Origin: Dehalococcoidia bacterium
Lineage (GTDB): Bacteria > Chloroflexota > Dehalococcoidia > UBA6926
Assembly: GCA_012271225.1 (NCBI GenBank)
Contig: JAAXGS010000107.1
Location: 1-10,255 of the forward strand
Reading direction: 5' to 3'
Length of the DNA stretch: 10,255 nt
The translations under genes and the position numbers were made by a program. This document shows positions 1 to 7,114 of the stretch, piece after piece (positions within the stretch are counted from its first letter, which is position 1; every line of letters begins with the position of its first letter). Below the pieces are notes generated by a model that worked only from the letters and a program-made list of their open reading frames with translations, had not been told where the DNA came from and made no database searches.

Positions 1-1994
1 TCTCCGCGCCAGGGGTACTGCGCGCCCGCGCTCTCCAGCAGCGGGAAATCCGAGCCCGGATGGAAAACCGCCACGCCCGCCGCGGTGCCCACCCAGAGGT
101 TCCCCTTGCGATCCAGCAGCAGTTCATTGACGCGGTTGTCCGGCAGCGGCGTCGATTCCGCCGTGTACACCATCCAGAGTTGGTCATTGACCAGTCCGTT
201 GAGTCCCCCGTCAGTGCCCACCCAGAACCGGCCGGTTGCCCTGTCCTCCACAAGGGCGCGCACATTGTCATCGGAGAGGCCGCCGTTGGCGCGATTGTGC
301 TTCGTCCAGCGCTGCCCGTCGTAGATGGCGACGCCGTCGCCGATTGTCCCGAACCACATGCGGCCCTGACTGTCCACCCGTGACGCGAGAACCAGATCCG
401 TTCTGATGTCGGCGTTCTCTGTGCGGAGGCTGTTCCACACGCCGTTGTCCAGGATGTTGATGCCCTGCCAATGCGTCAGCCACACGCGGCCACGGGCGTC
501 CTCCGTGACAACGCTGATGATGTTGGTATTGAGTCCGTCATTACGGCTGTACAGCGTCCATTGACCGTCCTCGAGCACTGCGGCGCCAAGCCCCGTGGCG
601 TACCACACGCGGCCCTGACTGTCGTAGTAGACGTTGAAGAGGGAATTGCTTGGCAGCCGCTGCTCCCCGTCCGCGTCTCCAAAACGGTTATAGGTGATCC
701 ATTCGCCGTGAGAGTAGACCGATCCGCCGCTGAGCGTGGAGATCCAGATGCGGCCGTGCCTGTCCTCCGCGAGTCCGTTGACGTAGCGGTAGACGAGGTC
801 GCTGTTGTCCGGAATGAAGGTCTCCCACGCCCTGCCGTCAAACTTGCTGAGGCCCAGGGACGTCCCCACCCAGATGTTGCCGTCCGTGTCCTCCAGCAGC
901 GCGTAGACATCGTCCGCGGCCAGGCCGGTCTCGGTCGGGAACAGGTATTCCCACGTCTCATCCTTGTACTGCGTGACCGCGCCGCCGTAGGTGACAATCC
1001 ACAGCACGCCGTCATCATCGATGTGCAGATCCTCGATGAAGTGATGAGACAGCTTGTTGTTGATGACCGGCATCGGATCGGAGAACACGGCCCCGTCGAA
1101 GCTGACCAGACCGGCCTCCGTGCCGATCCAGATCAGTTCCGGTTGGGTGACCGGGTCATCGCCGGGGGCCTGCACAGCGAATGCGGTGACGAAGTTCGAT
1201 GCCAGACCGTCCTGCGTGGTGTACTGCGTCTCCCGCCACTCACCGTCCGCGCCCACGATGTTCACGCCGCCGCCGTACGTGCCGATATACAGATCACCCG
1301 CGCCGTTCTCCAGAAAGACGCGAACCTCATTCACGGCAAGCGGGCTGTTCTCCGCGGTGTAGACCGTCCAGTCGCCGTTGGCGTCATAGACGCCGATGCC
1401 CTCCTTTGTGCCAACCCACACGTTCCCGGACTGATCCTGATAGAACGTCCACGCGTGATCGTCCGGCAGGCCATCGTTCGCTCGCCAGGATGTCCACTCG
1501 CCGTCGGCCAGCATTCGGACGCCCTCGCCCCATGTGCCAATCCAGACGCGGTCCTGCGCGTCCCGGTAGAGCGCCGAGACGAACACGCCGTCCAGGCCGC
1601 CCCCGTCTGTCCCGTGATCCTCGAGGCGGGACCATTGCCCCTCCCGGAAAACGACGATCCCCTCAATCGTGCCAACCCAAACGGAGCCGTCCGGGTGGTG
1701 AACAAAGGACGTTGTTCGATCGGTGACGGCGCTGTTGGACTCGTTGTAGGTGATCAGCGCGCCGTCGTCATACATCGATGCGCCGTTCTCGAACGAGGCG
1801 AACCACATGCGCCCCCGCGCGTCCTCATAGATCTCCGTGAGGTGCCAACTGGCCATGCTGGTGTTCGCGACGGTGTACACGGTCCACAGACCCCGATTGG
1901 CCGCGGCGTCGTCATCCACAGGTGTGCTGCCGGACACTCCCACGAGAATGAGCAGTGTGAGGCTTGCCAGCATCAGGCTGCGTGCGGCGTTCAA
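1..1994 (-). CDS. Secreted or periplasmic two-component-regulator-type beta-propeller (Reg_prop) protein, 14 blades, C-terminus beyond window
   Basis: The minus-strand frame is open from 1994 to the window edge (664 codons) and reads as a Reg_prop repeat protein. The TTG start at 1994 follows GGAGG by 7 bases and gives a signal peptide: an Arg at residue 5, then a hydrophobic stretch at about residues 7-20 ending in VSGS, with no lipobox Cys. An ATG at 1973 would remove the charged N-region. Fourteen blade motifs of the form DxxGxxWxGTxxG follow, with the key aromatic at residues 64, 106, 151, 193, 236 (Tyr), 289, 332, 375, 417, 464, 505, 547, 591 and 634, about 44 residues apart. Fourteen blades fit two seven-bladed propellers, as in the sensor half of hybrid two-component systems, where a Y_Y_Y domain, a membrane helix and a kinase or cyclase follow. 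That output half would lie outside the window, so a sensor role is inferred. A stand-alone exported propeller is possible. Confidence 0.87.
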   Translation of the reverse strand, partial: MNAARSLMLASLTLLILVGVSGSTPVDDDAAANRGLWTVYTVANTSMASWHLTEIYEDARGRMWFASFENGASMYDDGALITYNESNSAVTDRTTSFVHHPDGSVWVGTIEGIVVFREGQWSRLEDHGTDGGGLDGVFVSALYRDAQDRVWIGTWGEGVRMLADGEWTSWRANDGLPDDHAWTFYQDQSGNVWVGTKEGIGVYDANGDWTVYTAENSPLAVNEVRVFLENGAGDLYIGTYGGGVNIVGADGEWRETQYTTQDGLASNFVTAFAVQAPGDDPVTQPELIWIGTEAGLVSFDGAVFSDPMPVINNKLSHHFIEDLHIDDDGVLWIVTYGGAVTQYKDETWEYLFPTETGLAADDVYALLEDTDGNIWVGTSLGLSKFDGRAWETFIPDNSDLVYRYVNGLAEDRHGRIWISTLSGGSVYSHGEWITYNRFGDADGEQRLPSNSLFNVYYDSQGRVWYATGLGAAVLEDGQWTLYSRNDGLNTNIISVVTEDARGRVWLTHWQGINILDNGVWNSLRTENADIRTDLVLASRVDSQGRMWFGTIGDGVAIYDGQRWTKHNRANGGLSDDNVRALVEDRATGRFWVGTDGGLNGLVNDQLWMVYTAESTPLPDNRVNELLLDRKGNLWVGTAAGVAVFHPGSDFPLLESAGAQYPWRG

Positions 1995-2120
1995 CCCTGT
2001 TCCTCCCCACCGGCGTCCCGTCCCGCAGTTGTGTCTATCTCCGCTGCGGATTCAGGGGCCGGATATACCAAACTCCAGTGTAGCGCGGAAAGGCGGGAAT
2101 GGCGCGGGCGGCGCGGTCAA

Positions 2121-2150
2121 ATGACGCGCGCGCGGCTTGCGTGGTACGAT
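2121..2150 (+). promoter_or_regulatory. Weak candidate promoter for the maoC-type/CitE-like operon
   Basis: ATGACG (2121-2126) shares TGAC with the -35 consensus. TACGAT (2145-2150) matches four of six -10 positions at 18-base spacing. The position, about 85 bases before the TTG start, is plausible, but the match is weak and the GC-rich background makes chance matches easy. Confidence 0.3.
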
Positions 2151-2174
2151 ACGGTGCGCGTGGCGATGCGCCAA

Positions 2175-2216
2175 CGGCGGCGCGCAGCATCACGGGTGGG
2201 GAACGCAGCGCCGCCG
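2175..2216 (+). repeat. Perfect 9-bp inverted repeat in the leader of the first hydratase gene
   Basis: CGGCGGCGC (2175-2183) and GCGCCGCCG (2208-2216) are exact reverse complements separated by 24 bases. The right arm ends 7 bases before the G-rich ribosome binding site at 2223-2229. In mRNA this could form a very stable stem just upstream of translation initiation. It could also be a fold created by GC-rich sequence alone. Confidence 0.4.
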
Positions 2217-2235
2217 CGCGCAAGGGGGGTGCCAA

Positions 2236-2664
2236 TTGGCGGATGAGGTTCTGGGCGTGTCCGTCGGGCGCGTGGTGACGTTCACAAAGCAGATCACCGC
2301 GCGTGACGTGGAGCTCTTTGCGGAGGCGTCCGGAGATGATCAGCCCCTGCACCTTGATGATGCCACCGCGAAACGATCGCGCTTTGGGCAGCGCGTCGCG
2401 CACGGCATCCTGACCGCGGGCGTTATCTCCGCCGCCATCGGCACGCGCCTCGTGCCGGACGGAATCGCGATCTATCTTGGGCAGACGCTGCAGTTTCAGA
2501 GGCCCGTCATGCCCGGCGACACCATCACCGCAACCCTGGAGGTGACCGCGCTGGACACGGAGCGGCGCCGCGCAACCCTTTCAACAACGTGCGCAAACCA
2601 GAATCAGGAGACGGTCCTGACCGGCGAGGCGCAGGTGCTGCTGGATGCTCTGCGTGACGACTAA
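2236..2664 (+). CDS. MaoC/PhaJ-like (R)-specific enoyl-CoA hydratase
   Basis: This 142-residue hot-dog-fold protein belongs to the MaoC dehydratase family, which adds water to trans-2-enoyl-CoA to give (R)-3-hydroxyacyl-CoA. The hydratase motif is at residues 28-41 (FAEASGDDQPLHLD), with the expected catalytic Asp34 and His39; family members usually have Asn where Gln36 stands. The later motif RVAHGIL is also typical. I chose TTG at 2236 because it follows AGGGGGG with 6 bases between and gives the normal family length. The longer frame from 2137 adds 33 low-complexity Arg/Gly/Cys-rich residues with no family match. It is first in the plus-strand group, 77 bases before the CitE-like gene. It could make crotonyl-CoA from 3-hydroxybutyryl-CoA or act on a branched acyl-CoA; the substrate cannot be read from the sequence. 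Confidence 0.85.
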   Translation: MADEVLGVSVGRVVTFTKQITARDVELFAEASGDDQPLHLDDATAKRSRFGQRVAHGILTAGVISAAIGTRLVPDGIAIYLGQTLQFQRPVMPGDTITATLEVTALDTERRRATLSTTCANQNQETVLTGEAQVLLDALRDD

Positions 2665-2682
2665 CCGGATGACAGGCAGGAG

Positions 2683-2724
2683 ACCGGGCGGACGCTCTGC
2701 GTTGTCAGAGCGGCGCGCCCCGGT
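2683..2724 (+). repeat. Two-tier imperfect hairpin between hydratase and lyase genes
   Basis: The inner stem pairs CGCTCTG (2693-2699) with CAGAGCG (2706-2712) around a 6-base loop. The outer stem pairs ACCGGGCG (2683-2690) with CGCCCCGGT (2716-2724), which has one bulged C. No T-tract follows, so this is a weak candidate as an intrinsic terminator. It ends two bases before the AGGAGG site of the next gene and could act in mRNA processing, in stability, or to set differential expression within the operon. Confidence 0.5.
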
Positions 2725-2741
2725 TCAGGAGGCGAGACCAC

Positions 2742-3773
2742 GTGTTTGTTCTTGATAACGGAAACCGAATCATCGTCCCCCGCACGGAGATGACCTACCC
2801 CGGGCACAACATACGGATGCATGAGAACGCGGCGACCGCGCCCGTCGACCACGTTATGGCAGACCTTGAGGACGCCTGTCCCTATGAGTTCAAGGGGGAA
2901 AAATCCCGACAGACCATCACGGACGCCTTCAACACCCTGGACTACGGCGGCAAGGTCGTCACGTTCCGGCCAAACAACATCCACTCGCGGTTCTTTCTGG
3001 GGGACGTGGAGACGATCATGCGCGGCGCGGTGGACAAGTTCCACGGCATCATCCTGCCCAAGGTCACCGGGCCGGAGGACGTGATCTATGTCTCACGCCT
3101 GCTGGACGCCCTTGAGTTGGAGGCGGGATGGACGACGACGGTTCGAATTGAGACGCTCATTGAAACGCCGGAGGCAATGGTCAACGTCAGCCAAATCGCC
3201 ACGTCATCGCCGCGCATGGCCGGCCTGATATTCGGCATCGCGGACTTCGCGGCCGTCATGGGCGTGGTCGACGTTGTGCAGGATCAGAACCGCAACTTTC
3301 ACTACGCCAAGCAGCATATGGCCGTGGCGGCAAAGGCGGCCGGCCTGCACGCCATCGATAACGTCTTCTTCACCCTTGTCCGCCGCGACACGTCGGAGGA
3401 AGAGGGGGCAAAGATCAACGATGCCCTTCTGCGGAAGAACGTGGAGGCGGCCAACCTCGGCATGGACGGCACCTGGATTATCCACCCGCAGCAGGCCGCG
3501 ATGGCCAACATGGCCTACACGCCGAGTGATTCCCTGATCGAATACGCCTCACGCCTGATCGATACCTACCATGAGCGCGGCGGGGGCGCATTTGTCTTTG
3601 AGGAGACGGGCGAGTTCGTCGATGAAGCGACGGCAAAGGGCTACCTGGTCCTGCTGGCCAAGGCGGCGCAAGCCGGAAAAGTCCAGGCTGACTGGCTGGC
3701 GCAACACGCCGCCCGCCACGCGGAAATCACCGGGTATGACGTTCTTCGGCAAGCGGGCCGACACGTCGCCTGA
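2742..3773 (+). CDS. CitE/HpcH-family lyase resembling L-malyl-CoA/beta-methylmalyl-CoA lyase
   Basis: This is a TIM-barrel lyase of the citrate-lyase-beta family. Members cleave or condense 3-hydroxyacyl-CoA thioesters such as (S)-malyl-CoA or beta-methylmalyl-CoA, giving glyoxylate plus acetyl- or propionyl-CoA. Visible signatures are LEDACP at 42-47, Arg76 in TFRPN, ILPKV at 104-108, the likely Mg2+ ligands Glu141 (LIETPEA) and Asp168 (FGIADFAA), and the CoA-side WIIHPQQ at 245-251. At 343 residues it is longer than CitE proper (about 290). The extra C-terminal part (about 285-330, FVDEATAKG) fits the malyl-CoA lyase layout. The GTG start follows AGGAGG (2727-2732) with 9 bases between. 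The next gene, an acyl-CoA dehydrogenase, starts 23 bases after the stop. Its N-terminus lacks the common RSxLFVPG string, reading NRIIVPRTEMTYPG instead. A citramalyl-CoA or HMG-CoA-type lyase is the main alternative. Confidence 0.85.
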   Translation: MFVLDNGNRIIVPRTEMTYPGHNIRMHENAATAPVDHVMADLEDACPYEFKGEKSRQTITDAFNTLDYGGKVVTFRPNNIHSRFFLGDVETIMRGAVDKFHGIILPKVTGPEDVIYVSRLLDALELEAGWTTTVRIETLIETPEAMVNVSQIATSSPRMAGLIFGIADFAAVMGVVDVVQDQNRNFHYAKQHMAVAAKAAGLHAIDNVFFTLVRRDTSEEEGAKINDALLRKNVEAANLGMDGTWIIHPQQAAMANMAYTPSDSLIEYASRLIDTYHERGGGAFVFEETGEFVDEATAKGYLVLLAKAAQAGKVQADWLAQHAARHAEITGYDVLRQAGRHVA

Positions 3774-3796
3774 CGCGCGGGGCGTTCGAAGGCGCT

Positions 3797-4957
3797 ATGC
3801 CTGATCCGATTATTGAGCCGCAGGACGCCATCGCGGCGGAGGTGCGGCGGTGGGTTGACCGGGAGGTTGTGCCCGTCGTCGATGAGTTAGAGCACACCAA
3901 TACTTTCCCGGAGAACCTCGTCATCGGGATGCGGGAGCTCGGTCTCTTTGAACTGATGGTCCCGCAGGAGCACGGCGGCATTGGCGCCACATACGTCAGC
4001 TACTCCGGGGTCGTGGAGGAACTCGCCCGCGGGTGGATGAGCCTTGGCGGGATTCTGAACACGCACGTCATCATCACCCACATGGTCGCCACCTTTGGGA
4101 CGGAGGATCAGAAGCGGCGCTATCTGCCGCAGCTGGCCACGGCGGAGCGGCGGGGGGCGCTGACGATCACGGAGCCGAACGCGGGGTCCGATGTGCAGGC
4201 GATTCAGAGCGTGGCGGCGCGCGACGCGGACGACTATGTGGTGAACGGCTCCAAACTCTTTGTGAGCAACGGGCGGCGCGGCGGGCTTTTTGCGATGGCG
4301 GTCAAGACGGACCCACGCGCTGACCCGCGCTATCGCGGCATCTCCTGCCTGCTGGTGCAGCCGGACTACCCCGGCTTCATCGTCACGCGGGAGATCGAAA
4401 AGCTGGGTTACAAGGGTATTGAGGCCTGTGAGCTGGCGATGGATGATCTGCGGGTTCCCGCAGGCAATCTTCTGGGCGGCGAGGAGGGTCAGGGGTTCTT
4501 TCAGATACTCAGCGGCGTGGAGGTTGGCCGGGTCAACACAGCGGCGCGGGCGGTTGGCGTCGCGCGCGCCGCCTTTGAGGCCGCCGCCGCCTATGCGCAG
4601 CAACGGCAGGCCTTTGGCAAGCCCATTGGCGAGCATCAGGCGATACAGCTTAAGCTTGCGGACATGTACACCAATATCACGGCGGCGCGCCTGCTTGCGC
4701 GGTGGGCCGCCGGCGTCAAGGATCAGGGGGGCAGGGCCGATACGGAGGTGGGCATGGCCAAGCTGTTTGCGACGGAGGTCGCGACGCAGGCCACGCTGGA
4801 GTCCATGCGCATTCACGGAGGCATCGGCTACACAAAGGAGATGCCCGTTGAGCGGTTCTTCCGTGACGCGCCGGGTATGATGATCTATGAGGGAACCAAT
4901 GAGATTCAGCGGACAATCATTGCGCGCAGCGTGCTGCAGCGCTACGCGGTGAACTGA
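3797..4957 (+). CDS. Acyl-CoA dehydrogenase (FAD-dependent)
   Basis: This full-length 386-residue acyl-CoA dehydrogenase catalyses FAD-dependent alpha,beta-desaturation of an acyl-CoA, with electrons passing to electron-transfer flavoprotein. The helical N-domain covers about 1-115, the beta domain 120-230 and the C-terminal helical domain 240-380. The flavin-site signature TITEPNAGSD is at 123-132 and the catalytic base is Glu365 in YEGTNEIQR. The second family signature reads RIHGGIGYTKE at 338-348, with Arg where Gln is common. The ATG at 3797 has only a weak AAGG 4 bases upstream, so translation may be coupled to the gene before it. The next gene, a MaoC hydratase, starts 13 bases after the stop. 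In this setting methylsuccinyl-CoA is a candidate substrate, but characterised proteobacterial methylsuccinyl-CoA dehydrogenases are much longer (about 550 residues). An isobutyryl-, isovaleryl- or butyryl-CoA role is equally open. Confidence 0.9.
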   Translation: MPDPIIEPQDAIAAEVRRWVDREVVPVVDELEHTNTFPENLVIGMRELGLFELMVPQEHGGIGATYVSYSGVVEELARGWMSLGGILNTHVIITHMVATFGTEDQKRRYLPQLATAERRGALTITEPNAGSDVQAIQSVAARDADDYVVNGSKLFVSNGRRGGLFAMAVKTDPRADPRYRGISCLLVQPDYPGFIVTREIEKLGYKGIEACELAMDDLRVPAGNLLGGEEGQGFFQILSGVEVGRVNTAARAVGVARAAFEAAAAYAQQRQAFGKPIGEHQAIQLKLADMYTNITAARLLARWAAGVKDQGGRADTEVGMAKLFATEVATQATLESMRIHGGIGYTKEMPVERFFRDAPGMMIYEGTNEIQRTIIARSVLQRYAVN

Positions 4958-4970
4958 TCAGGAGACGGCG

Positions 4971-5444
4971 ATGCAATTCGGGCGGTATCTTGAGGAATTC
5001 ACGGAGGGCGATGTCTACAGGCATTGGCCCGGCAGAACCATCACGCAGGCTGACGATATCCAGTTCTGCATGCTCACCATGAACCATCATCCACTGCACA
5101 TTGACGAGGAATTCGGCCGTCAGAGCCAGTTTGGGCAGAACGTGGTCGTGGGCAACCTGGTTGTGGACATCGCCTTTGGTCTCAGCGTCTCGGACGTCTC
5201 CGGCCGCGCGATCGCCAATCTGGGCATGGATGAGATCAGATTCCACAAGCCGACGTTTCACGGCGATACGATCTATGCGGAGACCGAGGTGCTGGCCGTG
5301 CGGCCAAGCGACACCCGTCCGGACAGGGGCATCGTCACAGTGGAGACCCGCGCGACGAACCAGCGCAGTGAGACGGTGATGACATTCAAGCGCAGCGTGC
5401 TCATTCCAAGAGCGCCGGCGGACGGTCAGGAATCAGGGGCGTAA
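4971..5444 (+). CDS. Second MaoC-family hydratase, mesaconyl-CoA-hydratase-like candidate
   Basis: This 157-residue single hot-dog MaoC-family protein has its active-site strip at residues 32-45, FCMLTMNHHPLHID. Compared with the first hydratase in this window, His43 is kept but the catalytic Asp position is Asn38. The opening FGRYLEEFTEGDVYRHWPG and the FHKPTFHGDTIYAET segment (90-104) resemble MaoC proteins that, as I recall, sit beside CitE-like lyases in actinobacterial CoA operons; that recollection is not a database result. A role in hydrating mesaconyl-CoA to beta-methylmalyl-CoA would fit its place between the dehydrogenase and mutase genes and near the lyase. The ATG at 4971 follows CAGGAGA at good spacing. 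The stop lies 2 bases before the mutase ATG, so coupled translation is likely. Classic mesaconyl-CoA hydratases are about twice this length, which weakens the specific call. Confidence 0.8.
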   Translation: MQFGRYLEEFTEGDVYRHWPGRTITQADDIQFCMLTMNHHPLHIDEEFGRQSQFGQNVVVGNLVVDIAFGLSVSDVSGRAIANLGMDEIRFHKPTFHGDTIYAETEVLAVRPSDTRPDRGIVTVETRATNQRSETVMTFKRSVLIPRAPADGQESGA

Positions 5445-5446
5445 TC

Positions 5447-7114
5447 ATGGCGACAACCTCGTCTGAGGCGGACATCCGGGCGGCGCACGCCGCCTGGCAG
5501 GAAAAGATGGCGGGCGCGCGGGAGCGCAAACCGTCATTCCACACGGACTCCATTGGGGACATTGAACGGGCGTACGGCCCGGACAGCGTGACGGAGCTGG
5601 ACTATCTCCGGGACATCGGCTTTCCGGGCGATTACCCGTTCACGCGCGGCGTTCAGCCCACGATGTACCGCGGCCGGTTGTGGACCATGCGGCAGTACGC
5701 CGGATTCGGCACGCCGGCGGAGACGAATGAGCGGTTCCGCTATCTGCTTGAGCAGGGGCAATCCGGGCTCTCCGTGGCCTTTGACCTGCCGACGCAGCTG
5801 GGATACGACTCCGATGACCGCCGCTCCCTTGGCGAGGTTGGCAAGGTGGGTGTGGCCATCGACTCCCTGCGGGACATGGAGACAACCTTCCGTGATATTC
5901 CGCTGGACAAGGTCAGCACATCCATGACCATCAACGCCCCGGCGGCGGTGATGGTCGCCATGTACGTTGCGGTTGGGGAGCAGCAGGGCCACGCGCCGTC
6001 GGCGCTGACGGGCACGGCGCAGAATGACGTTCTCAAGGAGTACATCGCGCGGGGCACGTACATCTATCCGCCGGAGCCGTCGCTGCGGCTGGCCGCGGAC
6101 CTGGTTGGCTACTGCGCGCGGGAGATGCCGCGCTTCAACAGCATCTCCATTAGCGGCTATCACATGCGTGACGCGGGGAGCACCGCATCGCAGGAGATCG
6201 CCTTCACGTTTGCCAACGCCATCGCCTATGGGGAGGCCTTCACGCAGCGGGGCGTGGACGCGGATTCCTGGGGGCCTCGCGTGTCCTGGATTTTCAACAC
6301 ACACAACAACTTCCTGGAGGAGGTCGCCAAGTACCGCGCGCTGCGGCGCATGTGGGCGCGGATCATGCGGGAGCGCTTTGGCGCGCAGGATCCCCGCTCC
6401 TGGATGCTGCGCACACACTCGCAGACGGGCGGCTCCACGCTGACGGCGCAACAGCCGCAGAACAACATCGTCCGCGCGGCCTATCAGGCCATGGCGGCCA
6501 TCCTGGGCGGCGTCCAGAGCCTGGCGCTGTCCTGCTATGACGAGGCTCTGGGCATCCCAACGGATGAGGCGCAGCGCGTGGCCCTGCGCACCCAGCAGAT
6601 CCTCGCGCATGAGACCGGAGTCGCGGACACCGTGGACCCCCTCGCCGGGTCGTACTACGTTGAGTGGCTGACAAACAGTCTGGAGCAGAAGGCGTGGGAG
6701 TATCTGCGTCAAATAGAGGACATGGGCGGCGCGGTCACGGCAATTCAGAACGGCGTCATCCAAAAGGAGATCGCGCAGGCCTCCTATGAGGCGCAGCAGT
6801 CCATCGAAAACGGCGAGCAGGTGCTTGTGGGCGTCAACTCATTCACGGACGGCAATGAGGATCAGTCCCTGCAGGTCTTCCGCGTCGATAGCCGCGTGGT
6901 GGAGGAGCAGCGGCTCTCCCTGGAGCGGGCGCGCGCCGAGCGAAGCGCGGAGGAGGTTGTGAATGCGCTTGCTGCTTTGCGCGACGCGGCCCGCGGCGAT
7001 GCCGACCTCATGCCGCCCATTCTCGCGGCCGTGCGCGCCTACGCCACCACGGGCGAGATCTGCGGGGCGCTCCGCGATGTCTTTGGGGAATACACCCCGC
7101 CGGTGGAGGTGTGA
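5447..7114 (+). CDS. Acyl-CoA mutase large subunit, methylmalonyl-CoA mutase type, without B12-binding domain
   Basis: This 555-residue protein is the substrate-binding barrel subunit of an adenosylcobalamin-dependent acyl-CoA mutase, which isomerises (R)-methylmalonyl-CoA to succinyl-CoA or catalyses a related carbon-skeleton shift. Landmarks are GVQPTMYRGRLWTMRQYAGFGT (in two parts around 68-89), LSVAFDLPTQ, NSISISGYHM (231-240), RTHSQTGGSTLTAQ and DPLAGSYYVEWLT. Tyr84 and Arg202 align with Propionibacterium Tyr89 and Arg207, which favour a carboxylated substrate; isobutyryl- and 2-hydroxyisobutyryl-CoA mutases carry Phe or Ile, and Gln, there. His239, His324, Gln326 and Glu366 also match the active site. 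The NSISISGYH strip differs from MeaA-type ethylmalonyl-CoA mutase as I recall it. The chain ends at VFGEYTPPVEV, where one-chain mutases continue into the B12 domain. A separate small subunit of about 140 residues is therefore expected, and it is not next door. Residues 360-362 (ALS) replace the usual HTN. Confidence 0.88.
   Translation: MATTSSEADIRAAHAAWQEKMAGARERKPSFHTDSIGDIERAYGPDSVTELDYLRDIGFPGDYPFTRGVQPTMYRGRLWTMRQYAGFGTPAETNERFRYLLEQGQSGLSVAFDLPTQLGYDSDDRRSLGEVGKVGVAIDSLRDMETTFRDIPLDKVSTSMTINAPAAVMVAMYVAVGEQQGHAPSALTGTAQNDVLKEYIARGTYIYPPEPSLRLAADLVGYCAREMPRFNSISISGYHMRDAGSTASQEIAFTFANAIAYGEAFTQRGVDADSWGPRVSWIFNTHNNFLEEVAKYRALRRMWARIMRERFGAQDPRSWMLRTHSQTGGSTLTAQQPQNNIVRAAYQAMAAILGGVQSLALSCYDEALGIPTDEAQRVALRTQQILAHETGVADTVDPLAGSYYVEWLTNSLEQKAWEYLRQIEDMGGAVTAIQNGVIQKEIAQASYEAQQSIENGEQVLVGVNSFTDGNEDQSLQVFRVDSRVVEEQRLSLERARAERSAEEVVNALAALRDAARGDADLMPPILAAVRAYATTGEICGALRDVFGEYTPPVEV

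Larger units (their letters stand above)
1995..2235. other. Divergent intergenic region between the propeller gene and the acyl-CoA operon
   Basis: These 241 bases separate two divergent genes, both with proposed TTG starts, and should hold promoters for both. On the plus strand a weak sigma-70-like pair is ATGACG at 2121-2126 and TACGAT at 2145-2150, 18 bases apart. On the minus strand the best -10-like string is TATATC, within about 2057-2064, with no convincing -35. The plus-strand leader also carries a perfect 9-bp inverted repeat, listed separately. I see no gene here. Confidence 0.5.

Noticed and set aside
1..1994. Tandem DNA repeat or mobile element behind the repeated blade motifs
   Set aside because: The repetition is at protein level only. 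Blades differ in sequence and length (41-53 residues), with no near-identical DNA copies.
2137..2235. Longer start for the first MaoC-type gene
   Set aside because: The added 33 residues are Arg/Gly/Cys-rich with no family similarity. A G-rich ribosome site lies just before the TTG at 2236, which gives the usual family length.
471..2246. Long plus-strand open frame of 591 codons
   Set aside because: It is antisense to the propeller gene. Its translation has no recognisable domain, while the minus strand shows a signal peptide and 14 regular blade motifs across the same bases.
3887..4816. Minus-strand open frame of 309 codons opposite the acyl-CoA dehydrogenase
   Set aside because: It is a shadow of a full-length acyl-CoA dehydrogenase that has its catalytic Glu and FAD motif.
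5534..6763. Minus-strand open frame of 409 codons opposite the mutase gene
   Set aside because: The plus strand encodes an intact, well-conserved mutase. The antisense product is Arg/His/Val-rich without domains, a common artefact in GC-rich DNA.
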